A stretch of DNA of 64,000 bases, from NCBI RefSeq assembly GCF_016863615.1, contig NZ_BOPF01000045.1:20585-84584 (forward strand), in the 5' to 3' direction. The notes beneath the pieces were generated by a model that saw nothing but the letters and a program-made list of their open reading frames with translations, did no database searches and had not been told where the DNA came from. A program made the position numbers and the translations under genes. Within the stretch, counting starts at the first letter, position 1. Each line of letters opens with the position of its first letter. Below, one piece after another: positions 56,371 through 64,000 of the stretch. The DNA comes from Virgisporangium aliadipatigenens (GTDB lineage Bacteria > Actinomycetota > Actinomycetes > Mycobacteriales > Micromonosporaceae).

Positions 56371-56808
56371 GTGGACGACGCCCCTCCCCGCACCTTCACG
56401 GACAATCTCCGCCGCACGTTCCGGCGCCGGCCGGACATGTCGCACCGGGCGGTGCCGCTCGACGAGACGCTGACCGGGATGGCGCTGTTCGCGCCGATGT
56501 CGGTGCTCGGCGGGGCCCTCCTGGCGTTCTTCGACCAGTCGCCGCTGGCCCTCCAGAGCCTTGTCGTGATGCCCGCCGTCATGGTGCACCTCGACGGCGT
56601 GCGCCACCGGTGGTGGGCCGTCGGCGCGGGCCTGACCGCCGCGGCGGCGGTCGCCGTCCCGCTGCACGCGGCCGTGGACGGTTGGGGCCACTGGGGCACC
56701 CTGGTGGCGATGCTCGCCGGCGGGGTGGCCGGCAACCTCGCGCACACCGCCGTCACCCATGTGCCGCCGCGATCGGCGTCCCGGGAAACGCCTCCCGGGC
56801 GAACGTGA
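56371..56808 (+). CDS. Hypothetical membrane protein
   Basis: Protein of 145 residues: basic N-terminus (FTDNLRRTFRRRPDMSHR) and about four hydrophobic segments (LTGMALFAPMSVLGGALLAF, LQSLVVMPAVMVHL, WAVGAGLTAAAAVAVPL, GTLVAMLAGGVAGNLAHTAV). No family recognised. It starts GTG at 56371, seven bases after the SRPBCC stop, suggesting cotranscription with the SDR and SRPBCC genes. Confidence 0.6.
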   Translation: MDDAPPRTFTDNLRRTFRRRPDMSHRAVPLDETLTGMALFAPMSVLGGALLAFFDQSPLALQSLVVMPAVMVHLDGVRHRWWAVGAGLTAAAAVAVPLHAAVDGWGHWGTLVAMLAGGVAGNLAHTAVTHVPPRSASRETPPGRT

Positions 56809-56852
56809 CGTCGCCCCGGCCGCTCTTTCCGCCCCTTCGCCGTCCACGACGG

Positions 56853-57671
56853 CTACTCGAAGTCGTGGCCGACGAACTCGGCGACCGGAGCGAACCCGAT
56901 GCGACGGTACAGCGCGTTGCTGGTGGCGTTGGCCGGATCCGCGAAGAGCACGACGTCCGTCGCCCCCGCATCGCGCGCCGCCCGGCTGACCGCGACCGTC
57001 ACCGCCGCAGCGTAGCCGCGTCCCCGGAAGCGTTCCGGGGTGAACACCGGGTCGACCCGGACCATCCCGGCGACCATCGGCGTCGAGCCCGCCATGGAGA
57101 CGGGCGCCCCGTCCGGGGTCTCCCAGAAGGTGAACCGCTTGTCGGCGAAGCGCGACGCCTCCCACGACGCCGCCGGGGTCTCCCCGACACCGGCCATGAA
57201 CTCATCGCACCAGCGGACGATCCGCGCACGGTCGCGCCCGAGCACGCCCCGCCCCGGCGGGAACGGCTCCGGCGGGGCGAGCGTGCCCAGCCGGTAGAGC
57301 CGTCCCGCCCACGTGCGCCTCGACGCGGCACCGGTGCGCCGCCGCCACGCCTCGACGAACGCGTCGGCGGTGTCGCGGTCGGCGACGACGCCCGCGAGCG
57401 GGAGGCCGAGGCCGGCGAGGGTGTCACACCCCTCGGGCGAAAGCGGGGACAGCATCATGCGACCGGTCGGCCGGCGGTAGAAGATCGCGTGGACCCGCCC
57501 CGCCGACTCCGACCGGCCGAAGACCGTCGGCTCGGCCTCCCGGACGCCGCGCAGCTTCTCGATCGTGGTCAGCTGCGTGTGGTGCATGGTGGGGCGGGAA
57601 CGCAGGAAGCCCCCGGCCCGGTCGAGAAACTCCTCGACGTCCTCGGTAAGAATCCACTGCTCCGCGCGCAC
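56853..57671 (-). CDS. GNAT-family N-acetyltransferase
   Basis: Acetyltransferase of 272 residues. The C-terminal half carries the GNAT core: ARMV/MVRVDPVFTPERFRGRGY (acetyl-CoA-binding RGRGYA) followed by AAVTVAVSRAARDAGATDVV and NALYRRIGFAPVAEFVG. The N-terminal half (residues 1-120) is an extra domain seen in the FR47-like, substrate-recognition type of longer GNATs. GTG start at 57671. Acyl acceptor unknown. Convergent with the small membrane protein gene; 26 bases separate it from the amidohydrolase gene on the same strand. Confidence 0.83.
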   Translation of the reverse strand: MRAEQWILTEDVEEFLDRAGGFLRSRPTMHHTQLTTIEKLRGVREAEPTVFGRSESAGRVHAIFYRRPTGRMMLSPLSPEGCDTLAGLGLPLAGVVADRDTADAFVEAWRRRTGAASRRTWAGRLYRLGTLAPPEPFPPGRGVLGRDRARIVRWCDEFMAGVGETPAASWEASRFADKRFTFWETPDGAPVSMAGSTPMVAGMVRVDPVFTPERFRGRGYAAAVTVAVSRAARDAGATDVVLFADPANATSNALYRRIGFAPVAEFVGHDFE

Positions 57672-57697
57672 GCCCCAGGATCCCCTACGGCGGCCGC

Positions 57698-59068
57698 TCA
57701 GCGAGCGCCGGGCAGCTCCAGCGCGCCGGTGAAGCGCAGGGCCTCGGCCTCGACGCCGGCCCGCTTCAGCAGCCGGTCACGGCTCTCCTCGGCCTGCCGC
57801 ACCAGCTCCCGACGGTCCACGCCGAGCACCTCGCCGGCCCACTTGCGGGGCACGCCGTCGACGACGACCGCGGTCACGTCCTGCGACTCGGCATAGCTGA
57901 CCACCGCGCCGAGGTGTGAGGCGATCGGCCGCAGGCGTTCGAGCGAGAAGACGGTGAGGTCGGCCCTGGCGCCCGGCGCCAGCACCCCGATCCGGCCGGA
58001 GAGCCCGGCGGCCCGCGCACCGCCGACCGTGGCGGCGCGCAGCGCGTCGCGAACCCCGTACGGGCGCGGCGCGTCCGCGCTGCCGGCCTGCGCGGCGACG
58101 TACGCCTGGCCGCGCTGGACACCCAGCAGGGTGCGCATCTCGCCGAGGATGTCGCTGCCGTACTCGAACTCGTTGTCGGTGCTGATCGCCTCCTGCACGG
58201 CGAACCGGTTCGCGGTCAGCACGGGATTGGCGACGGCGAGCCCGTAGTGCGGGTCGGAGCGGGGCGCCAACGCGACGGCGGCGCCGCTGGCCGCGATCGC
58301 CTGCCAGTGAACATCCGACAGGCCGAGCACGTGGTTGAGCGTGACCAGGGGGTTGAGCAGTTCCGGCGTCAGCGCCGCGTCCAGGTCCCCCATGCCGGCG
58401 ATGGTCTCGGCGACCAGTCCGATGCCGTTCTCGGCGGCGAACCGCAGACCCGCCTCGGACGGCATCAGCTCCATCAGCCGCACGTCGATGCGCGGATCCC
58501 CGGCGTAGCGGTCGCGCAGCTCCAGGACGGCCTTGTGCAGGTGCCCGTCGGGCTGCCCCATGCCCACGCCGGCCGCGAGAACGGCGCGCAGCCCCGTTTC
58601 CCGCAGCGCCTCGACCGCCGCCTGGGCGTGTTCGAGGCTGCGCACGTTGTGGTTGTTGTCGACGATGGTCGTGACCCCCTGCTCGAGGGCCCGCACGGCG
58701 GTGACCTTCTCCCCGATCGCCACGTCCTCCGGCGTGAGGAGCGGGGCGAGAACGGTGTGCGTCAGGTTCAGGTAACCCATGATCTCGCTGTCCGGCGAGA
58801 CGCCGCGCAGCGCACCCTCCCACGCGTGGAGGTGGCCGTCGACCAGCCCCGGCGTGATCACCGTGCCGCCGGCGTCGATGATCAACGCGTCGGCCGGTAG
58901 CGTCGCGGCGGCGTCCGGTCCCACCGCGGCGATCATCGAACCCGTCACGACGACGTCGCCGACGAAGTCGCCGGCACCGGCATCCATCGTGATCACGCTG
59001 GCACCCTTGAACGCCACGGTCCGGCCCGGCGTCCACTGCGCGGGCCCATTACGGTCGAAAATCTTCAC
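57698..59068 (-). CDS. Amidohydrolase (cytosine deaminase/TrzN-AtzA type)
   Basis: Metal-dependent hydrolase of 456 residues. Metal ligands of the subtype III amidohydrolases appear as DGHLHAWEGALRGV (HxH; the usual DGHLH motif), a conserved His in VTLNHVLGLS, and the catalytic Asp in ISTDNEFEYGSDILGEMRTL. The C-terminal beta-sandwich (VLAPGARADLTVFSLERLRP) completes the fold. These enzymes deaminate or dechlorinate heterocyclic or purine-like rings; the exact substrate is open. ATG at 59068. It lies between a GNAT and a MarR-controlled aromatic operon, so a xenobiotic or aromatic role is possible. Confidence 0.87.
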   Translation of the reverse strand: MKIFDRNGPAQWTPGRTVAFKGASVITMDAGAGDFVGDVVVTGSMIAAVGPDAAATLPADALIIDAGGTVITPGLVDGHLHAWEGALRGVSPDSEIMGYLNLTHTVLAPLLTPEDVAIGEKVTAVRALEQGVTTIVDNNHNVRSLEHAQAAVEALRETGLRAVLAAGVGMGQPDGHLHKAVLELRDRYAGDPRIDVRLMELMPSEAGLRFAAENGIGLVAETIAGMGDLDAALTPELLNPLVTLNHVLGLSDVHWQAIAASGAAVALAPRSDPHYGLAVANPVLTANRFAVQEAISTDNEFEYGSDILGEMRTLLGVQRGQAYVAAQAGSADAPRPYGVRDALRAATVGGARAAGLSGRIGVLAPGARADLTVFSLERLRPIASHLGAVVSYAESQDVTAVVVDGVPRKWAGEVLGVDRRELVRQAEESRDRLLKRAGVEAEALRFTGALELPGAR

Positions 59069-59147
59069 GCCCCCATCCTCAGACCGTGCCCGCCCGGGTG
59101 GACACCCCCCGTTTGTGGGGGTATGTCGGCTACCCCTGGGGATTCGA

Positions 59148-59636
59148 CTAGAACCTGTCGGCCTTGCGGCGATCCGGACCCGTGGTGGCGTTGATGCGTT
59201 CGGCGATCTCGCGAAGGTGGCGCTGCTGCGCCTTGGTCAGGGGGTCGAAGACGTGCTGACGAACGGCCTCCACGTGCGCGGGCGCGCCGCCGGCGACCTG
59301 GCGGTAGCCCTCGTCGGTGAGGATGCCCAGGGTGGCCCGGCCGTCGTTCGGGTCGGGTCGGCGCCGCACCCAGCCGCGCTTCTCCAGACGGGCCACGGCC
59401 TGGGACAACCGGGAGAGGGTGCCTTCGGCCCGGGCTGCCAGGTCACTGAGCCGCATGGTCCGCTCCGGCGCCTCGGACAGCGCGGCCATCACGAGGTATT
59501 CGAACAGGCTGATGCCGGCGTCGCGCTGCAGTTGAGCATCCAGCGTGGCGGGGACCCGGAGCAGCACCTTGATCAGCGCCAGCCAGGTCTCGCGTTCGTC
59601 CGGGTCCAGCCAGCGGGGCTGCGCGCCAGGTTCCAT
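59148..59636 (-). CDS. MarR-family transcriptional regulator
   Basis: Winged-helix regulator of 162 residues. Recognisable parts: DAQLQRDAGISLFEYLVMAA, MRLSDLAARAEGTLSRLSQA (recognition helix), RLEKRGWVRRRPDPNDGRAT (wing) and LTKAQQRHLREIAERINAT. ATG at 59636 (MEPGAQPRW). Divergent from the NADP-dependent oxidoreductase at 59751, with three repeated ACTT...TGAAGT sites between, so it most likely represses itself and the oxidoreductase operon and responds to a phenolic or oxidising ligand. Confidence 0.9.
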   Translation of the reverse strand: MEPGAQPRWLDPDERETWLALIKVLLRVPATLDAQLQRDAGISLFEYLVMAALSEAPERTMRLSDLAARAEGTLSRLSQAVARLEKRGWVRRRPDPNDGRATLGILTDEGYRQVAGGAPAHVEAVRQHVFDPLTKAQQRHLREIAERINATTGPDRRKADRF

Positions 59637-59649
59637 GCCCGGGAGCATA

Positions 59650-59732
59650 ACTTGCACGCTGAAGTGACCTGGCGCACGTTTTACTTGCATGTTGAAGTTT
59701 TTCGGCCGTACGGTTTTATTCACTGTTGAAGT
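59650..59732. promoter_or_regulatory. Three MarR-type operator copies
   Basis: ACTTGCACGCTGAAGT (59650-59665), ACTTGCATGTTGAAGT (59683-59698, exactly 33 bp or three helical turns on), and a half copy ACTGTTGAAGT (59722-59732) in the divergent region of marR and the oxidoreductase. The region is AT-rich and holds both promoters. Confidence 0.65.
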
Positions 59733-59750
59733 TATTTCGAGGAGCACACC

Positions 59751-60692
59751 GTGCGCGCACTGCATGTTCCGTCCGCCGGCGAGAAGCCGCGGATCGGCGA
59801 CCTTCCCGTCCCCGCCGTCACCGACGGCACCGTGCTGATCAGGGTCCGGGCCGCCGGCCTCAACCCCATGGACAACGCGATCGCCGGCGGATGGCTCGCC
59901 GGCCTGATCCCGCACGAGTACCCGCTGGTGCTGGGCCGCGACGCCGCCGGTGTCGTAGCAGCCGTGGGCGCCGGTGTCGACCACGTCAAGCCGGGCGACG
60001 AGGTGTTCGGCCACGTCGTCCTCGCGCCGCCGATCCAGGCCGGGACGCTCGCCGAGTACGCGCTCCTGCCGGCCGCCGCGGTCGCGCTCAAGCCCGCCGG
60101 CCTCGACTTCGTCCGGGCCGCCGCGCTGCCGCTGGCCGCCGCGGCCGCCACCCAGGCGGTCGACGCCGTCGACCCGCGACCCGGTCACACCGTGCTGGTC
60201 AGCGGCGCCTCCGGCGGCATCGGTTCGTTCGCGATCCAGCTGCTCGCCGCCCGCGGCGTCACCGTGATCGCGACCGGCACCGACGCCGCACGCCTCACCG
60301 GCCTCGGCGCCACCGCCGTCGTCGACCGGGCGGCCGGCCCGATCGCCGAGCAGGTCCGGGCCGCGCACCCCGACGGCGTCGACGCGCTCGTCAACCTGTT
60401 CGGCCGCACCGACGCCGACGTCCCGCTCGGCGCCGTCCGCCGTGGCGGCAGGGTGTCCACGCTGGCCCAGGCACCCGACAGCGAGGCCGGCGCCGCCGCC
60501 GGGGTCACCGTCACCAAAATCATGACCAGGGCGACCCGTGAGGTCACCGGTCCGATCGCCGAGCGGGCCGCCGCCGGCTCCATCGCCGTCGATGTCCAGA
60601 CGGTTCTTTCCCTGGAACAGGCTGTCGACGGCCTCGCGACGATCGCCGCCGGACACGCCAGGGGAAAGACCGTCGTCACCATCGAGCACTGA
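59751..60692 (+). CDS. NADP-dependent quinone-oxidoreductase-like MDR protein
   Basis: Zinc-free medium-chain reductase of 313 residues. VRAAGLNPMDNAIAGGWLAG and LGRDAAGVVAAVGAGVDHVK in the catalytic domain; the Rossmann loop VSGASGGIGSFAIQLLAARG; DALVNLFGRTDADVPLG. Family members reduce quinones or alpha,beta-unsaturated carbonyls with NADPH. GTG at 59751, with GAGGAG nine bases upstream. First gene of an operon continuing into an intradiol dioxygenase (28 bases on) and a LuxR regulator, controlled by MarR: probably quinone or catechol handling. Confidence 0.88.
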   Translation: MRALHVPSAGEKPRIGDLPVPAVTDGTVLIRVRAAGLNPMDNAIAGGWLAGLIPHEYPLVLGRDAAGVVAAVGAGVDHVKPGDEVFGHVVLAPPIQAGTLAEYALLPAAAVALKPAGLDFVRAAALPLAAAAATQAVDAVDPRPGHTVLVSGASGGIGSFAIQLLAARGVTVIATGTDAARLTGLGATAVVDRAAGPIAEQVRAAHPDGVDALVNLFGRTDADVPLGAVRRGGRVSTLAQAPDSEAGAAAGVTVTKIMTRATREVTGPIAERAAAGSIAVDVQTVLSLEQAVDGLATIAAGHARGKTVVTIEH

Positions 60693-60720
60693 TCGAGCGC
60701 CACGCAGGGAGTGAACGCAC

Positions 60721-61578
60721 GTGATCGAGCCCGAAAGCCGCCTGCGCATCGTCTTCGGCGATCTGCGCCGAGCCGTCGACGACGTCATCCTCAAGCACCA
60801 GGTCACCCTCGACGAACTGTCGGCCACGATCAGCTGGCTGCAGCAGGTCGCCGACGCCGGCGAACTGACGGCGGCGAGCATCTTCTTCTACAAGACCGTT
60901 CGCCGGGCCACCGACGGCGCCGCCTACGCCCATCCGGAGAAGGACGGCGCGAGCCATTGGGAGATGCGCGGCTCCGCCTACATCGCCGGCGCCCCGCTCC
61001 TGCACAGCCCCGCAGTGCTGCCGATGCGACCCGACGAACCCGGCGAGCCCCTCATCGTCTCCGGCAGCGTGCGCACCACCGCCGGCGACCCGGTCCCCGG
61101 CGCGGCCCTGGAGATCTGGCAGATCGACGCCGACAACATCTACTCCGGCATCGACACCAGCGACTTCGCGCCGCTCAACATCCCGAACGACTCCTCCGGC
61201 GTCCCGGCCGACAATCTCCGGGCCACGATCGTCGCCGACGCGGCCGGCCGCTTCGAGTTCCGCACCGTGGTTCCGGGCGTCGAGACCTTCGGCCTGGACC
61301 CGGACAGCCCACTCGACACGCTGGTGAACGCGCTGCGGCTACGCGGGGAGCGCCCCCTGCACATCCACTCCGTCGTCACGGCCGACGGCTGCCTCCCGCT
61401 GACCACCCAGATCTACTTCGACGGCGATCCCCTGGTCGACAGCACCGTCGAGGGGGCCGTTCCGGCGTCGGCGGTCAAAACCACCACCCGGCACGACGAT
61501 CCCGACGACTACACGCGCCGCGGACTCGACCGGCCCTATCGCACGCTCGTCCACGACTACGTGCTGCGTCCCGCATGA
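60721..61578 (+). CDS. Intradiol ring-cleavage dioxygenase (catechol/hydroxyquinol 1,2-dioxygenase type) with one tyrosine ligand missing
   Basis: Fe(III) dioxygenase-like protein of 285 residues. N-terminal helical dimer domain (about 1-65), then the beta-sandwich: IVSGSVRTTAGDPVPGAALE, WQIDADNIYSGID with the first Fe tyrosine (Tyr141), FEFRTVVPG with the conserved Arg (Arg181), and RPLHIHSVV with both Fe histidines (His214, His216). The second tyrosinate, expected just after VVPG (relatives read GYxxP), is replaced: residues 185-192 are PGVETFGL. So the iron site looks like Tyr-His-His only. Its operon (oxidoreductase before, LuxR after) fits aromatic degradation; activity may be altered. 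Confidence 0.82.
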   Translation: MIEPESRLRIVFGDLRRAVDDVILKHQVTLDELSATISWLQQVADAGELTAASIFFYKTVRRATDGAAYAHPEKDGASHWEMRGSAYIAGAPLLHSPAVLPMRPDEPGEPLIVSGSVRTTAGDPVPGAALEIWQIDADNIYSGIDTSDFAPLNIPNDSSGVPADNLRATIVADAAGRFEFRTVVPGVETFGLDPDSPLDTLVNALRLRGERPLHIHSVVTADGCLPLTTQIYFDGDPLVDSTVEGAVPASAVKTTTRHDDPDDYTRRGLDRPYRTLVHDYVLRPA

Positions 61579-62669
61579 GGCCCCCGCAGCGGGTCGACGC
61601 GCTGGCGCGGGCGTGCCGGGGCGCCTCCTCCGAACTGGCTCTGTTCGAGGCCGTCTCCGAGCACCTGCGCGAACTGGTGCCGTTCGACGGGGCCGGGTGG
61701 TTCGCCACGGATCCGGCCACCCTGCTGGGCACCAGCGCGGTACGCGCCGAGAACATCGAGCCGGCGCACTGCGCCGCCTACTGGGAACGGGAGTGCCTGG
61801 TCGAGGACGTGCTGCTGTTCCGTGACGTGGCGCGCAGTTCGCAGGGTGTGGCGACCCTGTTCGACGCCACGGGGAACCGGCCCGTCAACAGCGCTCGCTA
61901 CCGGGAGTTCCTGGCTCCGCAGGGCTACGGCGACGAACTGCGGGCCGCCTTCCGGCTCGGCGACACGACCTGGGGCGTACTGGCTCTGCACCGCGATCGT
62001 CTGCGCACCCCGTTCACCGCCGCCGATCGTGCGCACGTCCAGCAGATCGCACCGGTGGTGGCGGGAGCGCTTCGCGCGTTCGCGGTCGAACGCGGCGGGC
62101 CGGCTGCCGCCGACGGTCCGGGCACGGCGCTGTTCGACGATCGGGGCAACCTGCTCTCGCTCGACGCCCGGGCGGAGCGCCTCCTCGAGGAGATCGGCGG
62201 CCCCGGATGGAACGCCTTCCCGGCCTCGATGACACCCGTGCACGCGGTGACGGCACGGGCCACGGCCGTGGCGCTGGGCCGGGATCAGGGCCCCGCGGTG
62301 ATCCGGCTGCGGGCGGCATCCGGTCGCTGGCTGTCCCTGCACGCCTCGCGCCTGTTCGGGCCGGACGGCTCCCCCGGCCCGACAGCGGTGACCGTGGAAC
62401 CGGCGCGCTCGGAACAGATCGCGCCGATCATCGTGGCGGCCTACGCGCTGACCCCGCGGGAGCAGCAGGTCACCCGCGGGATAGCGCGCGGCCTCTCCAG
62501 TCAGGAGATCGCCGCCGAACTGTTCCTGTCGCCGCACACCGTGCGGGACTACCTCAAGGCGATCTTCGGAAAGGTCGGCGTGAGCAGCCGCGGCGAACTG
62601 GTCGCCAAACTCTTCGCGGAGCACCACAAGGATTCGCTCTACGGCACCGCCGACCTGATCGAACGATGA
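61575..62669 (+). CDS. LuxR-family regulator with N-terminal GAF-like sensor
   Basis: Transcriptional regulator of 364 residues. The N-terminal ~200 residues resemble a GAF-type sensor (ALFEAVSEHLRELVPFDGAG, LRAAFRLGDTTWGVLALHRD, FTAADRAHVQQIAPVVAGAL); the C-terminal HTH is a canonical LuxR type: ALTPREQQVTRGIARGLSSQ and EIAAELFLSPHTVRDYLKAI. ATG at 61575 overlaps the dioxygenase stop by ATGA, so it is cotranslated and is probably a second, positive regulator of the same operon under MarR control. No kinase-type receiver domain. Confidence 0.88.
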   Translation: MRPPQRVDALARACRGASSELALFEAVSEHLRELVPFDGAGWFATDPATLLGTSAVRAENIEPAHCAAYWERECLVEDVLLFRDVARSSQGVATLFDATGNRPVNSARYREFLAPQGYGDELRAAFRLGDTTWGVLALHRDRLRTPFTAADRAHVQQIAPVVAGALRAFAVERGGPAAADGPGTALFDDRGNLLSLDARAERLLEEIGGPGWNAFPASMTPVHAVTARATAVALGRDQGPAVIRLRAASGRWLSLHASRLFGPDGSPGPTAVTVEPARSEQIAPIIVAAYALTPREQQVTRGIARGLSSQEIAAELFLSPHTVRDYLKAIFGKVGVSSRGELVAKLFAEHHKDSLYGTADLIER

Positions 62670-62671
62670 CC

Positions 62672-62705
62672 CCGTGCGGCCCGCCCCCGTGCGCGGGCCG
62701 CACGG
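62672..62705. terminator. Bidirectional terminator
   Basis: CCGTGCGGCCCGC pairs with GCGGGCCGCACGG (perfect 13 bp, 8-base loop) between the convergent LuxR and lipoprotein genes; its right end touches the lipoprotein stop. Confidence 0.75.
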
Positions 62706-62708
62706 AAC

Positions 62709-63164
62709 TCAGTTCGCCGAGCAGAGCCCGGTGCTCGGCGGCATGTCGAACGCGGCACACTCGACGGCGCTGCCCTCGGCCTTCTTCGTCCAACCGCTCG
62801 TGCCGGTGTCGTACCGGAAGACGATGACGCCGTCGCCCTGCTGCTGCGGCGACGGCGCGATCACGCCGGCGACGGCCCAGCCCTGCGCGCAACGGACACT
62901 GGCCGCATCGATCCGCCACCCCGCCGGGTAACCGGCGACCTTCTCCAGAACGGCCGCGGACACCGGACACCCAGTCACACCCGCCTCCGCCACGGCACCC
63001 GATCCCGTGCCGGCGGATCCCGAAGCAGTGCCGTCGACGGGTGCCGACGCGGCGCCGCCGGCGGCCTGAACAGGGCTTTTCGCCGGGTCCTGCCCCTGGC
63101 ATCCGGCCGAGCCCAGCAGGACGGCCCCGGCAGCCGCGGCGAGCAGAAGAACGCGCAAACGCAT
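62709..63164 (-). CDS. Small secreted lipoprotein
   Basis: Protein of 151 residues. Signal peptide with lipobox GSAGC (Cys22) after a run of Leu/Ala (LRVLLLAAAAGAVLLGSAGC), a Gly/Ala/Ser linker (about 30-60), then a globular part with four cysteines (TGCPVSAAV, ASVRCAQGW, AVECAAFD, TGLCSAN) likely forming two disulfides. No family recognised. ATG at 63164. Surface-exposed, function unknown. Confidence 0.75.
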   Translation of the reverse strand: MRLRVLLLAAAAGAVLLGSAGCQGQDPAKSPVQAAGGAASAPVDGTASGSAGTGSGAVAEAGVTGCPVSAAVLEKVAGYPAGWRIDAASVRCAQGWAVAGVIAPSPQQQGDGVIVFRYDTGTSGWTKKAEGSAVECAAFDMPPSTGLCSAN

Positions 63165-63325
63165 CGAGAAACCTCTTCATGAACCAAGGGGTGCGAACAC
63201 CTGGCGAAGAACACTGACCCCGACTACACCCCGAGCCGCCCTCCGAGGTTGCGACCCACCTCGATCTTTTTGATCCCGACGTTCACCCAAGGCCGCACCC
63301 GGCAGGCAACATTGCCCGCACCGAA

Positions 63326-63340
63326 ATCTGATAATCAGAT
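63326..63340. promoter_or_regulatory. Operator/-10 region of the toxin-antitoxin operon
   Basis: ATCTGA-TAA-TCAGAT, a perfect 15-bp inverted repeat containing GATAAT, 11 bases before the antitoxin ATG; the usual place for antitoxin autorepression. Confidence 0.6.
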
Positions 63341-63351
63341 AGCCTGGAATC

Positions 63352-63609
63352 ATGCGAACCATCTCCGCCACCGAGGCATCTCGACGGTTCTCCGACCTGC
63401 TCGACGCGATCGAGCGAGGCGAGACCGTCACCGTGACACGCGGAAACCGCCCGGTCGCCGAGATCCGGCCGGCCCATCGACGTACCGGCCGCGACCTCCG
63501 CGCTGCGCTCTCCGAGGTCCCACCACCGGACGACGCTTTCGAACGCGATGTCGCCGACGCTCTGGCGTATGTCACGACCGATCGGACGGACCCGTGGGCC
63601 GACGCCTGA
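63352..63609 (+). CDS. Type II antitoxin of the Phd/YefM family
   Basis: Antitoxin of 85 residues. The N-terminal Phd/YefM DNA-binding fold is complete (MRTISATEASRRFSDLLDAI, ERGETVTVTRGNRPVAEIRP); the C-terminal ~35 residues (LSEVPPPDDAFERDVADALA) should wrap the toxin. Its last 16 bases overlap the VapC-type toxin gene. It neutralises the PIN ribonuclease and represses the operon through the palindrome 11 bases upstream. Confidence 0.9.
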   Translation: MRTISATEASRRFSDLLDAIERGETVTVTRGNRPVAEIRPAHRRTGRDLRAALSEVPPPDDAFERDVADALAYVTTDRTDPWADA

Positions 63610-63992
63610 TTCTCGACACCAACGTCCTGATCGCCTACGAACGCGGAAGGATCGACCGCACCACATTCGACGACGACGAACTCGCGGTCGCCGCAGTCAC
63701 GATCGCCGAGTACCGCGTCGGCATCGAACTGGCCGACACCGCCGCCCGGGCAGCCGACCGCGCACGGGCCCTGGCCGCGATCGTCTCGTCCGTCGACGTC
63801 CTCGACTACACCGAGGCGACAGCGGCCCATTACGCCCGGCTCCTCGCCCACGTACGACGCAGCGGGACACCTCGTGGCGCACACGACCTGATCATCGCGG
63901 CCCACGCGGCCGAAACAGGCCGCACCGTCATCACCAACGACGCGCAGGCCCGCTTCGGCAATCTCCCCAACGTCCTGGCCGACAAGCCCTAG
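63594..63992 (+). CDS. vapC: VapC-family PIN-domain ribonuclease toxin
   Basis: Toxin of 132 residues. All four acidic positions of the PIN active site are visible: Asp in LILDTNVLIAYE, Glu in VTIAEYRVGIELAD, Asp in GAHDLIIAAHAAETG and Asp in ITNDAQARFGNLPN. GTG at 63594 lies inside the antitoxin gene (16-base overlap), the normal coupling for this type. VapC toxins cleave tRNA or rRNA when freed from the antitoxin. It ends eight bases before the window edge. Confidence 0.9.
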   Translation: MGRRLILDTNVLIAYERGRIDRTTFDDDELAVAAVTIAEYRVGIELADTAARAADRARALAAIVSSVDVLDYTEATAAHYARLLAHVRRSGTPRGAHDLIIAAHAAETGRTVITNDAQARFGNLPNVLADKP

Positions 63993-64000
63993 CAAGCCGC

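Overview
The window is 64 kb of very GC-rich DNA with dense, often overlapping genes, ATGA and GTGA start/stop junctions, frequent GTG starts and TAGCGT-like -10 boxes. Gene content points to a filamentous or motile actinobacterium, probably Micromonosporaceae-like (Actinoplanes-type): actinobacterial DnaE, mycothiol-type enzyme domains, zinc-finger anti-sigma/ECF pairs, Tat and lipoprotein exports, and two chemotaxis receptors implying motility. No tRNA, rRNA, CRISPR array or intact transposon was seen.

Layout. 1-12.1 kb: a secreted pullulanase-type amylase (cut by the left edge), a cytoplasmic PAS chemoreceptor, an MscS channel overlapping a convergent DUF6328 gene, a tiny leader-peptide locus with a perfect 16S-tail complement, a divergent Lrp / leucine-valine dehydrogenase pair, a P450, a CmcI-like methyltransferase, a membrane chemoreceptor, a zinc-independent oxidoreductase and Ohr. 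12.2-30.8 kb: the most distinctive region, an acyl-CoA catabolic island. It holds a five-gene branched-chain-amino-acid-type ABC importer; a minus-strand operon thioesterase > acyl-CoA ligase > SDR > SCP2-type thiolase > MaoC hydratase; and a second minus-strand operon CaiB CoA-transferase > two benzoyl-CoA reductase/2-hydroxyacyl-CoA dehydratase family subunits. These are flanked by a PaaX regulator, a 919-residue LAL regulator and a stand-alone UTRA protein. The dehydratase-like pair has only two cysteines in 744 residues, so it cannot carry the family's usual Fe-S clusters, and no ATP-dependent activator is present.

30.8-46 kb: an aminotransferase remnant, a Tat-exported glycerophosphodiester phosphodiesterase, DUF1232, an anti-sigma/MDMPI fusion upstream of its ECF sigma factor, a VanY-like peptidase, an ECF42-type sigma factor, DnaE, a single-domain response regulator, a GH15 enzyme and a large secreted subtilase. 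46-53.3 kb: small accessory genes, with two toxin-antitoxin-like genes, a secreted beta-helix protein, a broken TetR and a broken HTH-TPR regulator, a 2H phosphodiesterase, and a DUF1304/TetR divergent pair with a clear operator. 53.3-64 kb: a phytoene-dehydrogenase-like/SDR/SRPBCC group, GNAT, an amidohydrolase, a MarR-controlled oxidoreductase > intradiol dioxygenase > LuxR operon, a lipoprotein, and a Phd/VapC toxin-antitoxin pair at the right edge.

Across the window the odd palindrome GTCCA-N3-TGGAC recurs 11 times perfectly and about 6 more times with one or two mismatches, and three operons contain short linker ORFs that overlap both neighbours.
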